Shown piece after piece: positions 1 to 7,407 of a stretch of DNA of 23,625 nt. Numbering within the stretch: position 1 is the first letter of the stretch; each line of letters starts with the position of its first letter. Location of the stretch: assembly GCA_964564595.1 (NCBI GenBank), contig CAZMCA010000036.1:1-23625 (forward strand), written 5' to 3'. The translations under genes and the position numbers were made by a program. The stretch is from JBEVOS01 sp964564595. GTDB lineage: Bacteria; Pseudomonadota; Alphaproteobacteria; Caulobacterales; Aquidulcibacteraceae. Below the pieces are notes generated by a model, which ran no database searches, was not told the origin of the DNA, and worked only from the letters and a program-made list of their open reading frames with translations.

Positions 1-605
1 CGAATCACTTTCGTTGCTTCGATGAAATCGACGGCGTAGTTGTCGTGCTCGGCGATGCCGGTCGCGACCGCGAAGATGTTCGGATCGAAGATGATGTCTT
101 CGGGCGCAAAGCGCGCCTTATCGACCAGCAGGCGATAAGCGCGCGTGCAAATCTCAATCTTCCGCGCCGCCGTATCGGCCTGCCCCTTCTCGTCAAACGC
201 CATAACCACGACGGCCGCGCCGTAGCGCTGCACTTTCTTGGCCTGCTCGAGAAACTGCGCCTCGCCCTCTTTCATCGAGATCGAGTTGACGATCGCCTTG
301 CCCTGCACGCACCGAAGGCCCGCCTCGATCACGCTCCATTTCGAGCTATCGACCATCACGGGCACGCGCGCGATATCCGGCTCGCCCGCGATGTAATTGA
401 GGAAGCGCGTCATCGCCGTCGCGCCGTCGATCAGATCGGCGTCCATGTTGACGTCGAGCACGTTGGCGCCGTTGTCGACTTGTTGGCGCGCAATCGCGGC
501 CGCCGCCGCGAAGTCTTCCTTCTCGATCAGCTTTCGAAACTTCGCCGAGCCCGCCACGTTCGTGCGCTCGCCGACGATGATGAAATTCGAAGACGCGTTG
601 GTCAA
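1..605 (-). CDS. metH: Methionine synthase, folate/cobalamin-binding half (5' part; continues beyond the left edge)
   Basis: This is the start of the second gene of a split cobalamin-dependent methionine synthase, which transfers the methyl group of methyltetrahydrofolate to homocysteine. The frame is open from 605 to the window edge. It reads as the pterin-binding domain: VGERTNVAGSAKF near the N-terminus, then ARQQVDNGANVLDVNMDA, GEPDIARVPVMVDSSKW, NSISMKEG, VVVMAFDEKGQADT, and IIFDPNIFAVATG followed by AEHDNYAVDFIEA. All match E. coli MetH from about residue 355 on. No ATG or GTG lies between the last in-frame stop (716-714) and the VGERTN motif. The best start is TTG at 605 (TNASSNF...), with another TTG at 665 that would overlap the upstream gene. 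It lies 34 nt behind the homocysteine-domain gene and is probably co-transcribed and translationally coupled to it. The cobalamin and activation domains should lie to the left of the window. Confidence 0.93.
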   Translation of the reverse strand, partial: MTNASSNFIIVGERTNVAGSAKFRKLIEKEDFAAAAAIARQQVDNGANVLDVNMDADLIDGATAMTRFLNYIAGEPDIARVPVMVDSSKWSVIEAGLRCVQGKAIVNSISMKEGEAQFLEQAKKVQRYGAAVVVMAFDEKGQADTAARKIEICTRAYRLLVDKARFAPEDIIFDPNIFAVATGIAEHDNYAVDFIEATKVI

Positions 606-639
606 AACCGGCTCATTCGTTCTGAAGTAGAAGCTGCGC

Positions 640-1704
640 TTAGGCCGCGGCGTTAAACGGCTCAAGGCCCGAAAGCCGGAGCTTGGCCTCGTGCGGTTTG
701 AACGCGCGCGGCTTCACGCCCTCTATCGCATGCACGAGGTGCGAGATGTGATCGGGCGTGGTGCCGCAGCAACCGCCGAGCACATTCACCAACCCGCTCT
801 TTGCCCACTCCGCGTAGTGCGCTTCCATCGAGTGCGGCGTTTCATCGTAGCCGCCCATGGCGTTCGGCAGCCCCGCGTTCGGGTGCGCCGAGATCGGGCA
901 GTCGGCAACGCGCGCGAGATCGGCGAGGAATGGACGCATGTCTTCTGGCCCGAGCGCGCAGTTCAAACCGATCGCCCACGGATTGGCATGGCGCACCGAG
1001 TTCCAGAACGCTTCGGTCGTTTGCCCGGAAAGCGTGCGGCCCGAACGATCCGTGATCGTGCCCGAAATCCAGAGCGGCAATTCTTCACCGATCTCATCGA
1101 ACGCTTCCCACGCGCCCCAGAACGCCGCCTTGGCGTTCAGCGTGTCGAAGATCGTCTCAACGAGCAGAATGTCCGCGCCGCCCTCGATCAGCCCGAGGCA
1201 TTGCTCCTTGTACGCCGCGGCCATGCCTTCAAACGTCGCATCGCGCCGCGCCGGATCGTTCACGTCCGGCGAGAGCGACAGCGTCTTGTTCGTCGGCCCG
1301 ATCGAACCGGCGACCAAACGCACGCGCTTGTCCTTCGCCTCAAGCGCATCGCACGCCTCGCGCGCAATCCGCGCGCCGGCCGCGTTGATCTCGCGCGCGA
1401 TCTTCTCCATCCCGTAATCGCCCTGGCTGATCACGGTGCCCGAGAACGTGTTGGTCGACGCGATATCGATGCCCGTGCCGAGATACGCATCGTGCACCTG
1501 GCGCACGAGATCAGGCCGCGTCAGACACAGAATGTCGTGGTTGCCCTTGAGCGGATGGTTGTGGCTTTCGAAGCGCGGCCCGCGATAGTCATCTTCCGTC
1601 AGCTCAAAGCCCTGCAGGAACACGCCCCACGAGCCGTCGAGCACGAGGATGCGCTTTTTCATTTCCGCTTGCGCCCAGGCGAGGCGTTCGGTGCGCGTGC
1701 TCAT
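640..1704 (-). CDS. metH: Methionine synthase homocysteine-binding half (homocysteine S-methyltransferase domain)
   Basis: A 354-residue protein equal to the N-terminal homocysteine-binding barrel of MetH, made as a separate polypeptide. The zinc ligands that bind the homocysteine thiol are visible: Cys249 in IGLNCALG and the Cys312-Cys313 pair in GGCCGTTPDHI. Other family signatures are LDGSWGVFLQG near residue 22 and ASTNTFSGT near 82. The protein ends LRLSGLEPFNAAA, the linker sequence that in fused MetH joins this domain to the folate domain. The start at 1704 is supported by a GAGGAGG ribosome site a few bases upstream and by an ATGA overlap with the metF stop. Longer in-frame starts (to 1839) would run inside metF and add a low-complexity arginine-rich stretch. 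It needs the downstream gene for folate and cobalamin chemistry. Confidence 0.95.
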   Translation of the reverse strand: MSTRTERLAWAQAEMKKRILVLDGSWGVFLQGFELTEDDYRGPRFESHNHPLKGNHDILCLTRPDLVRQVHDAYLGTGIDIASTNTFSGTVISQGDYGMEKIAREINAAGARIAREACDALEAKDKRVRLVAGSIGPTNKTLSLSPDVNDPARRDATFEGMAAAYKEQCLGLIEGGADILLVETIFDTLNAKAAFWGAWEAFDEIGEELPLWISGTITDRSGRTLSGQTTEAFWNSVRHANPWAIGLNCALGPEDMRPFLADLARVADCPISAHPNAGLPNAMGGYDETPHSMEAHYAEWAKSGLVNVLGGCCGTTPDHISHLVHAIEGVKPRAFKPHEAKLRLSGLEPFNAAA

Positions 1705-2627
1705 GCTGCTTCCTCCTCGGCGGCAGGCGCCGGCGGCGTTTTGACACCGAGCGTGCGGCAGAGCGCCAGCACCAGTTCGGCACGGTTCAATGTGTAGAAG
1801 TGAAAGTCCCGCACGCCTTCGCGGCGCAATTCCGTGCACAATTCGATCGCTTGCGCGGCGGCGACGAGCTGGCGCGTTTCCGGATCCTTATCGAGCCCGT
1901 CGAACAAGCGTTCGAGCCAATCAGGAACGCTCGCGCCCGCCGCCAGCGCCATGCGCCGCGCGCCCTTGAAGTTCGACACCGGCATCACGCCCGGCACGAT
2001 CGGCGCATTGATCCCCGCGCGCGCCGCTTGATCGCGAAAGCGCAAGAACACCTCGGCCTCGAAGAAGAACTGCGTGATCGCGCGCGCCGCGCCCGCATCG
2101 ATCTTGCGTTTCAGATTGTCGATCTCTGCGTTCCAATTGCGCGAGTCCGGATGCCGCTCGGGGTAGCACGCGACCGAGACTTCGAACGGGGCGATCTTCA
2201 GCGCGCCTTCGACGAGATCGGATGCATATGCGTACCCACCCGGATGCGGCTCATATTTTGCGCCAATGCCGGCCGGCGGATCGCCGCGCAGCGCCACCCG
2301 GTGGCGCACGCCCGCATCCCAGTAATCGCGCATCACGCTATCGACTTCTTCGCGCGTCGCGCCCACGCAGGTGAGGTGCGCTGCCGCATGGAGCTGCGTT
2401 TCGCGCGCGATGCGCGCCACCGTGCCGTGCGTGCGATCGCGCGTAGAGCCGCCCGCACCGTAAGTGACCGACACGAAGGACGGCCCGAGCGGCTCGAGCC
2501 GGCGGATTGCGCGCCACAGCTTTTCTTCAAGCTCCGGCGTTTTCGGCGGCGAAAACTCGAACGAGAACGTGAGGCCCGCTGTATTGCGCACGGCCTGCGC
2601 GATCGGGCTTTCGTGTGGCTGAGTCAT
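1701..2627 (-). CDS. metF: Methylenetetrahydrofolate reductase
   Basis: A 308-residue FAD enzyme that reduces 5,10-methylene-THF to 5-methyl-THF, the methyl donor for the MetH proteins encoded directly downstream. Family signatures are SFEFSPPK with Glu24 (equivalent to catalytic Glu28 of E. coli MetF), TYGAGGSTRDRTHG, HLTCVGATREE, ALRGDPP with the conserved flavin-tuning Asp, ITQFFFEAE and PGVMPVSNFK. The length is close to the usual 290-310. The start at 2627 lies 13 nt after the regulator's stop. An in-frame ATG at 2669 would overlap the regulator and add PPPRRRQHDRCNP, which is not family-like. Its stop overlaps the next start by four bases (ATGA), so the set is clearly an operon. Confidence 0.96.
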   Translation of the reverse strand: MTQPHESPIAQAVRNTAGLTFSFEFSPPKTPELEEKLWRAIRRLEPLGPSFVSVTYGAGGSTRDRTHGTVARIARETQLHAAAHLTCVGATREEVDSVMRDYWDAGVRHRVALRGDPPAGIGAKYEPHPGGYAYASDLVEGALKIAPFEVSVACYPERHPDSRNWNAEIDNLKRKIDAGAARAITQFFFEAEVFLRFRDQAARAGINAPIVPGVMPVSNFKGARRMALAAGASVPDWLERLFDGLDKDPETRQLVAAAQAIELCTELRREGVRDFHFYTLNRAELVLALCRTLGVKTPPAPAAEEEAA

Positions 2628-2640
2628 CGGATTGCACCGG

Positions 2641-3654
2641 TCATGCTGCCTTCTCCGCGGCGGCGGCAAGGCCCGCCTTGTCGCCTGCCCAGATCTTCAC
2701 TGTCAGTTGCTGCGCGCCCGCGCCTTTTGGCGCAAGCGTGGTTGTGTGAATGTTCGGCACGCCTGCATCTGCGCACCACGCGGCGATGTCGGTGTCCGAA
2801 AAGCCGAGCCGGCGGTGCGCGTGCTGCTCGCGCAAAAACTCCAGCGCATGCGGCGCAAAATCCACGATCACCAAGCGCCCGCCCGGCTTCAGCAAACGCA
2901 CGGCTTCCTTCACTGCGCGCTTTGGATCGGCCAGAAAGTGCAGCACGTGATGGATCGTCACTAGATCGGCAACAGCGCCCGCGACTGGCGGATCGTAGAT
3001 ATCGCCATACCGGATCGCGGCTTTCGATTCTGGCAGCCCATCCAACGCCGCACGCGCGACGGCGAGCATTTGCCGGCTCGTATCGAAGCCTTCCGCGCGC
3101 TGGACGCGGTCGGCGAACACTTCAATCAGCCGCCCGGCGCCAACGCCGGCGTCCACCATCAGATCGAACGGCCCTTCGCCCGCCGCCGCGAGCACGGCCG
3201 CTTCAATGTCCGCCTCCGGCAAGTGCAAGTTGCGGATGCGATCCCAATCGGCGGCGCTCGATTCAAAATACGCCGCCGCCGCCGCATCGCGCGCCGCGCG
3301 AATGTCCCGCAGCCGCTCCACATCACGGGCAAACACAGGATCGGCCGGATCGGCGAGGCCCGCGATGAGATCGACGAGCGCCCGCTCCGTCCCCGGCGCA
3401 CCGGCCAGCCGGTAGAACACCCATGCCCCCTCCGGCGCCCGGGCCACGAGCCCCGCGTCGGTCAGCACCCGCAAATGCCGGCTCACCCGCGGCTGGCTCT
3501 GCCCCAACGCCTGGGCGAGCTCGCCCACCGCCAATTCCCCCTGAGCCAGAAGCGCCAAGGTCCGCAGCCGGGTTGTCTCCCCCGCGGCGCGTAGCACCCC
3601 TACCAGCCTTTCGGCCGGAAGCGGGCTCGCAAAGCGAGAGGGAGATATAAACAT
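2641..3654 (-). CDS. sahR: ArsR-family regulator fused to a SAM-methyltransferase-like sensor domain (SahR-like)
   Basis: The N-terminal part (about residues 15-85) is an ArsR-type winged helix: AGETTRLRTLALLAQGELAVGELA, recognition helix QSQPRVSRHLRVLTDAGLV, and the wing EGAWVFYRLAG. Residues 160-320 form a class I methyltransferase fold: VDAGVGAGR at 167-175 in place of the canonical DLGCGTG, GFDTSRQML, HHVLHFLADP and RLLKPGGRLVIVDF. This architecture, encoded first in an operon with metF and metH, matches SahR, described in Proteobacteria as a repressor of SAM-cycle genes that releases DNA when it binds S-adenosylhomocysteine. Assignment to SahR is inference from architecture and context. 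The start is uncertain: ATG 3654 lies in the middle of a palindrome and has no well-spaced ribosome site. ATG 3699 and GTG 3597 (just before LRAAGETTRLR, with AAAGG upstream) are alternatives. The divergent neighbour is mlaA. Confidence 0.88.
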   Translation of the reverse strand: MFISPSRFASPLPAERLVGVLRAAGETTRLRTLALLAQGELAVGELAQALGQSQPRVSRHLRVLTDAGLVARAPEGAWVFYRLAGAPGTERALVDLIAGLADPADPVFARDVERLRDIRAARDAAAAAYFESSAADWDRIRNLHLPEADIEAAVLAAAGEGPFDLMVDAGVGAGRLIEVFADRVQRAEGFDTSRQMLAVARAALDGLPESKAAIRYGDIYDPPVAGAVADLVTIHHVLHFLADPKRAVKEAVRLLKPGGRLVIVDFAPHALEFLREQHAHRRLGFSDTDIAAWCADAGVPNIHTTTLAPKGAGAQQLTVKIWAGDKAGLAAAAEKAA

Positions 3655-3664
3655 ACCTTTATAT
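3645..3664. promoter_or_regulatory. Candidate SahR/ArsR-type operator (perfect inverted repeat)
   Basis: ATATAAA (3645-3651) and TTTATAT (3658-3664) are exact reverse complements separated by 6 bp, giving a 20-bp palindrome. It is an A/T island in a very GC-rich context. It sits at the head of the regulator-metF-metH operon and in the divergent region facing mlaA, where an ArsR-family autorepressor would be expected to bind. The centre of the palindrome contains the ATG at 3654, so repressor binding would block the promoter or start region directly. Binding itself is inferred. Confidence 0.7.
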
Positions 3665-3775
3665 GACAGGCCCGAAGCGCTGATGCAACAGCGGTTCATC
3701 TGCGGATCAGATCAGCCCCTCCAATCATTGATTAACCGAACCCCTCTTCATATGTGGCGGCGGGGACCACGTAGA

Positions 3776-4564
3776 ATGCGCATTCTCTTTTTTACATTCG
3801 CGGCCGCCGCCTGCCTGGCGGGAACCGCTCACGCGCAGGAAAGCGCGAACGACCCGGCCGAGGGCTTCAATCGCTCGATGTATTCGGCCAACGAAGTGGT
3901 CGATCGCGCGGTGCTCGAGCCCGTCGCACGCGGCTACCGCGCTGTTACGCCATCACCTGTGCGCTCAGGCGTGCGCAACTTCCTGCGCAATCTTCGCGGC
4001 CCAGTGATTTTCGCGAACGATCTTTTGCAAGGCGAGTTTTCGCGCGCGGGCAACACCGCGAGCCGCTTTGCGATCAATTCCACGTTCGGCGTCGTGGGCC
4101 TTGTCGATGTCGCCGGTGAAGTCGGCATCGAACATCACGATGAAGATTTCGGGCAAACGCTCGCGGTGTGGGGCGTGCCGTCCGGCCCGTACGTGTATTT
4201 GCCTTTGTTCGGGCCATCGAATGTCCGCGATAGCGCGGGCCGCGTCGTCGATGTCGCGCTCAATCCGCTGACCTGGGCCGAATTCGATGGTGAAGATGAG
4301 TTCATGGCAACACGCAGCGTTGTTGGCGCCGTTTCCACGCGCGAAGAGTTGATTGAGCCGATCGAGGACGTTCGCAACAGCTCCATCGATCCCTACGTTA
4401 CTATTCGCAGCACCTACGCGCTCACGCGCGAAAGTGCGATCCGAAACGGCCTTCAGGATGTCCAAGACTTGCCGGAATTCGACCAGATACCGGCAGAGGA
4501 GGCAGCGCCACCGTTTGAGACCGACGGCGCTGTTGTAGAGGGCGAACAGGGGATACCACAGTGA
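3776..4564 (+). CDS. mlaA: MlaA (VacJ) phospholipid-transport outer-membrane protein
   Basis: A 262-residue VacJ-family protein. MlaA extracts mislocalised phospholipid from the outer leaflet of the outer membrane and passes it to periplasmic MlaC. Family signatures are DPAEGFNRSMYSANEVVDR, NFLRNLRGPVIFANDLLQG, FAINSTFGVVGLVDVA, EDFGQTLAVWGVPSGPYVYLPLFGPSNVRD and SSIDPYVTIRSTY. The N-terminus MRILFFTFAAAACLAGTAHA is a signal peptide with a likely cleavage after AHA (residue 20). Unlike E. coli MlaA I see no good lipobox, so it may be secreted without a lipid anchor. The start could also be ATG 3752, which adds a basic WRRGPRR segment to the signal. The stop overlaps the mlaC GTG start (GTGA). 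The last 30 or so residues are acidic and probably disordered. Confidence 0.93.
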   Translation: MRILFFTFAAAACLAGTAHAQESANDPAEGFNRSMYSANEVVDRAVLEPVARGYRAVTPSPVRSGVRNFLRNLRGPVIFANDLLQGEFSRAGNTASRFAINSTFGVVGLVDVAGEVGIEHHDEDFGQTLAVWGVPSGPYVYLPLFGPSNVRDSAGRVVDVALNPLTWAEFDGEDEFMATRSVVGAVSTREELIEPIEDVRNSSIDPYVTIRSTYALTRESAIRNGLQDVQDLPEFDQIPAEEAAPPFETDGAVVEGEQGIPQ

Positions 4565-5235
4565 CCTCGCTCAGTTTTACGCGTTCGGGTTTCTTTGCAG
4601 CGCTTGCGGGCGCGATGCTGATGGCCGCCGCGCCCGAAGCGCACGCCGCGCGCAACGCAGCCGCTGAAGGCTACGTGCAGGAAAACGCGACCGCCGCGCT
4701 CAATTCGCTCGCGAACCGTAGCCAAACGGCCGATGCGCGCCAACAGCAATTTGGCCGCCTCATGGGCCAATTCGCCGACGTGCCGCGCATTTCGAACTTC
4801 GTGCTCGGCCGCTATTCCACGTCGCTCCGCGCCGACGCCGCGCTTCGAACCGAATGGCAAACCACGTTCCAGGAATACGCCATCGCGGTGTACGAAGACC
4901 AACTCGATCGCTTCCGCGGTAACGCCATTCGCGTGACCGACTCAGTCGAGCGCGTGCCGGGCCGGGACGTGATCGTCCGCAGCCAGGTTACGCCGCGCGG
5001 CCGCACCCAGCCGATGAACGTGCAATGGCGCATCCTGCGCTCGAGCGATACGGCCGCATGGAAAGTTGTCGACGTCTCCCTCGTGCTTGATGGCAACGAG
5101 ATTTGGCTCGCTCAGCAACAGCAACGCGATTTCCTCGCGCAGCTTGACCGCAACAACGGCAACATCCGCGCGCTCATCACGAGCGTCCGCGCCTCGACCG
5201 CCGAAATGCGCCAGCGCATCCGCGCCCGCACCTAA
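4561..5235 (+). CDS. mlaC: MlaC-family periplasmic phospholipid-binding protein (Ttg2D-like)
   Basis: A 224-residue secreted protein of the MlaC/Ttg2D family, which ferries phospholipid between MlaA and the inner-membrane MlaFEDB ABC transporter. The signal peptide is FFAALAGAMLMAAAPEAHA with likely cleavage after residue 29. The mature part shows the family pattern: RQQQFGRLMGQFADVPRISNFVLGRY, then EWQTTFQEYAIAVYEDQLDRF, VIVRSQV and VQWRILRSSDTAAWKVVDVSLVLDG. The GTG start at 4561 overlaps the mlaA stop, which implies translational coupling. No MlaFED genes are in this window. A strong terminator follows. Confidence 0.92.
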   Translation: MTSLSFTRSGFFAALAGAMLMAAAPEAHAARNAAAEGYVQENATAALNSLANRSQTADARQQQFGRLMGQFADVPRISNFVLGRYSTSLRADAALRTEWQTTFQEYAIAVYEDQLDRFRGNAIRVTDSVERVPGRDVIVRSQVTPRGRTQPMNVQWRILRSSDTAAWKVVDVSLVLDGNEIWLAQQQQRDFLAQLDRNNGNIRALITSVRASTAEMRQRIRART

Positions 5236-5256
5236 GCGATCGGCCAAGGAAACGCG

Positions 5257-5287
5257 AAGGCCCCGCTCCGGCGGGGCCTTTTGCTTT
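5257..5287 (+). terminator. Rho-independent terminator after mlaAC
   Basis: A perfect 10-bp GC-rich stem (AAGGCCCCGC at 5257-5266, GCGGGGCCTT at 5271-5280) with a TCCG loop is followed by TTGCTTTT. It begins 21 bases after the mlaC stop and just before the end of the convergent gene. The T-run favours termination of the plus-strand operon. Confidence 0.88.
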
Positions 5288-5292
5288 TGGGC

Positions 5293-6282
5293 TTAGGCGA
5301 ACAGCGCGCGCGTCGCCGCCGGCAAATCCGGATCGGGCCGGTGAAACACAAAGCTCACCTGATCGTCGCGCACGTCGTAGAACAGCACGCTCACGCCCAG
5401 CTCTTCGAACGCCGGCATGAACGGCGCCAGCGCTCGCGAGTCATCCCGCGGCGCGGGCAACACGAAAAAGCGAGTCAGCCCTGCCCCGCGCGGCGCGGCC
5501 AGCGCGAGCTGCCCCACGCCGCGCACGAGATCGGCGATCTCGGCATCGCCGCGAATTTCGAACGCGAGCGTCTCAGCGCCCTGCGTCATCGCGAAATCCG
5601 CTTTCAGCGGCCCAGCCGACGCTTCATCGAGCCGATAGCCCTTTACCGATAGCGCTTCGTAGAGCGCAGCCACCACGCGGCGCTGCACCTTGTGTGCGCG
5701 CGCCACGTTGCGCGAAATTTCGTAGAGCGATGTCTCCAGCCGCTCGTCTTCATCGGCCGCCAGCGCGCCGAGCTTTGCGATGTGGCGCGCGAAAGCCGGG
5801 CTGAGCCCGGCCACCGCCAGAAACGCATCGGCAATACGCGGCGCATCGAAGGGCCCGAGCAGCACGTAATCGCGCCCGCCGATCTCCGCACGTTTTGCGA
5901 GCGGCGCGCCCGCCAGACGGCGGAACGGATCGCGGATGTCTTGTTCCGCAAGCACTTCGGCCGACAGCAGCAAGTGATGCTTGCCCGCATCATCCGCCGC
6001 GATCGCCACGCGCCGTTTCCTGCGCGCCGGCGCGTCGCGCATGAACTCAACACGCAGCAGATTCTGATCGCGCTCCGTCAGCGCCGCGCCCAGCGCGATC
6101 TTATCGTTGGTGCGCTCGAGAAAGAGGTGCACGTCATCCCGGCGCGCATAGCTTGCGCCCTCGCCCGCAGGCTCCAGCGCATCGCGCGAGGCCCAGCGCT
6201 GCGGCGGCGCCCACGCGCCCCAGGCCGCTGCGAGCGCGGCGTAGGCGGCGTCCAGTTCGGCGGGGTCTTCGATGATGCGCAT
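5293..6282 (-). CDS. Uncharacterised protein with a possible PD-(D/E)XK nuclease-like C-terminal domain
   Basis: I do not recognise this 329-residue protein. It has no signal peptide or membrane segment. The first part (about 1-170) mixes charged helices and strands, with a repeated theme of short hydrophobic strands followed by basic loops. Residues 200-275 resemble a restriction-endonuclease fold: a helix with Glu209 (ALYEALSVKGY), then LKADFAM with Asp229, ETLAFEIRGD with Glu242-x-Arg244, then a helix LVRGVGQLALA with Gln258. The usual Lys of ExK is Arg here, so catalytic activity is doubtful. The C-terminus GVSVLFYDVRDDQVSFVFH looks like closing strands. It lies 63 nt behind pyrD and ends against the mlaC terminator. 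Codon use matches the neighbours, so it is a real native gene. The function is unknown and the nuclease-fold call is inference. Confidence 0.75.
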   Translation of the reverse strand: MRIIEDPAELDAAYAALAAAWGAWAPPQRWASRDALEPAGEGASYARRDDVHLFLERTNDKIALGAALTERDQNLLRVEFMRDAPARRKRRVAIAADDAGKHHLLLSAEVLAEQDIRDPFRRLAGAPLAKRAEIGGRDYVLLGPFDAPRIADAFLAVAGLSPAFARHIAKLGALAADEDERLETSLYEISRNVARAHKVQRRVVAALYEALSVKGYRLDEASAGPLKADFAMTQGAETLAFEIRGDAEIADLVRGVGQLALAAPRGAGLTRFFVLPAPRDDSRALAPFMPAFEELGVSVLFYDVRDDQVSFVFHRPDPDLPAATRALFA

Positions 6283-6345
6283 CGCCCGTTCATCGCCTGC
6301 GAAGGGGCGAGCGCCAACCGCGCGCGCCAGTAAAGCGAAAAACGC

Positions 6346-7407
6346 TCAGCGCAGATCCACGCCGACGGCGTCGGCCACCGTCGCGAAGCCCTCCGCCTCC
6401 AGCCGCGCCGCGAGGCTGCGCGCGATCTTGGCCGCAAGCGTCGGCCCTTCGAAGACGAGCGCCGTGTAGAGCTGCACCGCGTTCGCGCCGGCCTTGATCT
6501 TCGCGAGCGCGCCGCCGCCGCCCTCGATCCCGCCCGCGCCGATCAGCGCCACACGCCCCCCGATGGCGCGCGCGAACAGCCGGAGCATCTCCGTCGATGG
6601 CGTGAAGAGCGGCCGCCCCGAAAGCCCGCCGGTTTCGCTCCGGTATTTCGATGCAAGGCTTCCCGGCCGCGCGATCGTCGTGTTCGACACGATGATCCCA
6701 TCGAGATGCGCGTTCAGCACCACCGCGACGATATCGGCCACCGCGCTTTCATCGAGGTCGGGCGCGACCTTTAGGAACACTGGCCGCGCGCCATGCTCAG
6801 CAGTGAGAGGCCCGCGCGCCTCCGCCATGCGTCCAAGCAATTCTTCGAGCGCGCCGCGCTCCTGCAGGCCGCGCAGACCCGGCGTGTTCGGCGAAGAAAT
6901 GTTCGCGGTGACATAGCTCGCGAACGGCCAAACGCGCGCCATGCCGATCACGTAATCGGCCGCGCGATCGGCGCTCTCTTTGTTGGCGCCGACATTGGCG
7001 CCCACAATTCCGTGTTGTTTCCGGCGCGCCAGACGCTGCGCAAAGCCTTCCAGGCCTTCATTGTTGAAGCCCATCCGGTTGATCGCGGCGCGGTCTTCCA
7101 TCAGCCGGAAGAGGCGCGGCTTTGGATTGCCCGGCTGCGGCAGCGGCGTGACGGTGCCGCATTCCACGAACCCAAAACCGGCGCCCAGCATGCCATCGGC
7201 GCAGCGCGCGTCCTTATCGAAGCCGGCCGCGAGCCCGACCGGGTTTGGCAAGGAAAGCCCCGCAAGCGTCGTCTTCAAACGCGGCCACGCGTCGTTCCGC
7301 GCCCGCGGCCCGAGCCCCGCCGCCATCGCCGCCACCGCCAGCTTGTGCCCGCTCTCGGGATCGACGACGCGGAACGCGCGCGCCGCAAGATCATGTGCAA
7401 CGCTCAC
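6346..7407 (-). CDS. pyrD: Dihydroorotate dehydrogenase (quinone), class 2
   Basis: A 353-residue membrane-associated FMN enzyme that oxidises dihydroorotate to orotate with quinone in pyrimidine synthesis. Signatures are GLAAGFDKDA, FVECGTVTPLPQPGNPKPRLFRL, INRMGFNNEG, the class 2 loop NISSPNTPGLR with the catalytic Ser, FLKVAPDL, VSNTTIARP, GLSGRPLF and LIGAGGIEGG. The amphipathic N-terminus VAHDLAARAFRVVDPESGHKLA is typical of the class 2 membrane-binding helices. The GTG start at 7407 overlaps the upstream DUF952 stop (GTGA) and gives the usual length. A longer in-frame start at 7527 would sit inside that gene. Confidence 0.95.
   Translation of the reverse strand: MSVAHDLAARAFRVVDPESGHKLAVAAMAAGLGPRARNDAWPRLKTTLAGLSLPNPVGLAAGFDKDARCADGMLGAGFGFVECGTVTPLPQPGNPKPRLFRLMEDRAAINRMGFNNEGLEGFAQRLARRKQHGIVGANVGANKESADRAADYVIGMARVWPFASYVTANISSPNTPGLRGLQERGALEELLGRMAEARGPLTAEHGARPVFLKVAPDLDESAVADIVAVVLNAHLDGIIVSNTTIARPGSLASKYRSETGGLSGRPLFTPSTEMLRLFARAIGGRVALIGAGGIEGGGGALAKIKAGANAVQLYTALVFEGPTLAAKIARSLAARLEAEGFATVADAVGVDLR

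Noticed and set aside
600..645. A frameshift or sequencing error splitting metH
   Set aside because: The break falls precisely between domains, both sides are intact, and split MetH genes are known in this bacterial group, so fission is the simpler reading. Read-level data could still change this.
1800..3368. A 522-codon open frame on the plus strand opposite metF and the SahR-like gene
   Set aside because: Antisense shadow of two clear genes. The composition is Arg/Pro/Ala-rich and no motif is seen.
3776..3840. MlaA as a lipoprotein, as in E. coli
   Set aside because: The only cysteine in the signal region is in AAACLAG, a poor lipobox, while an AHA cleavage site for ordinary signal peptidase follows.
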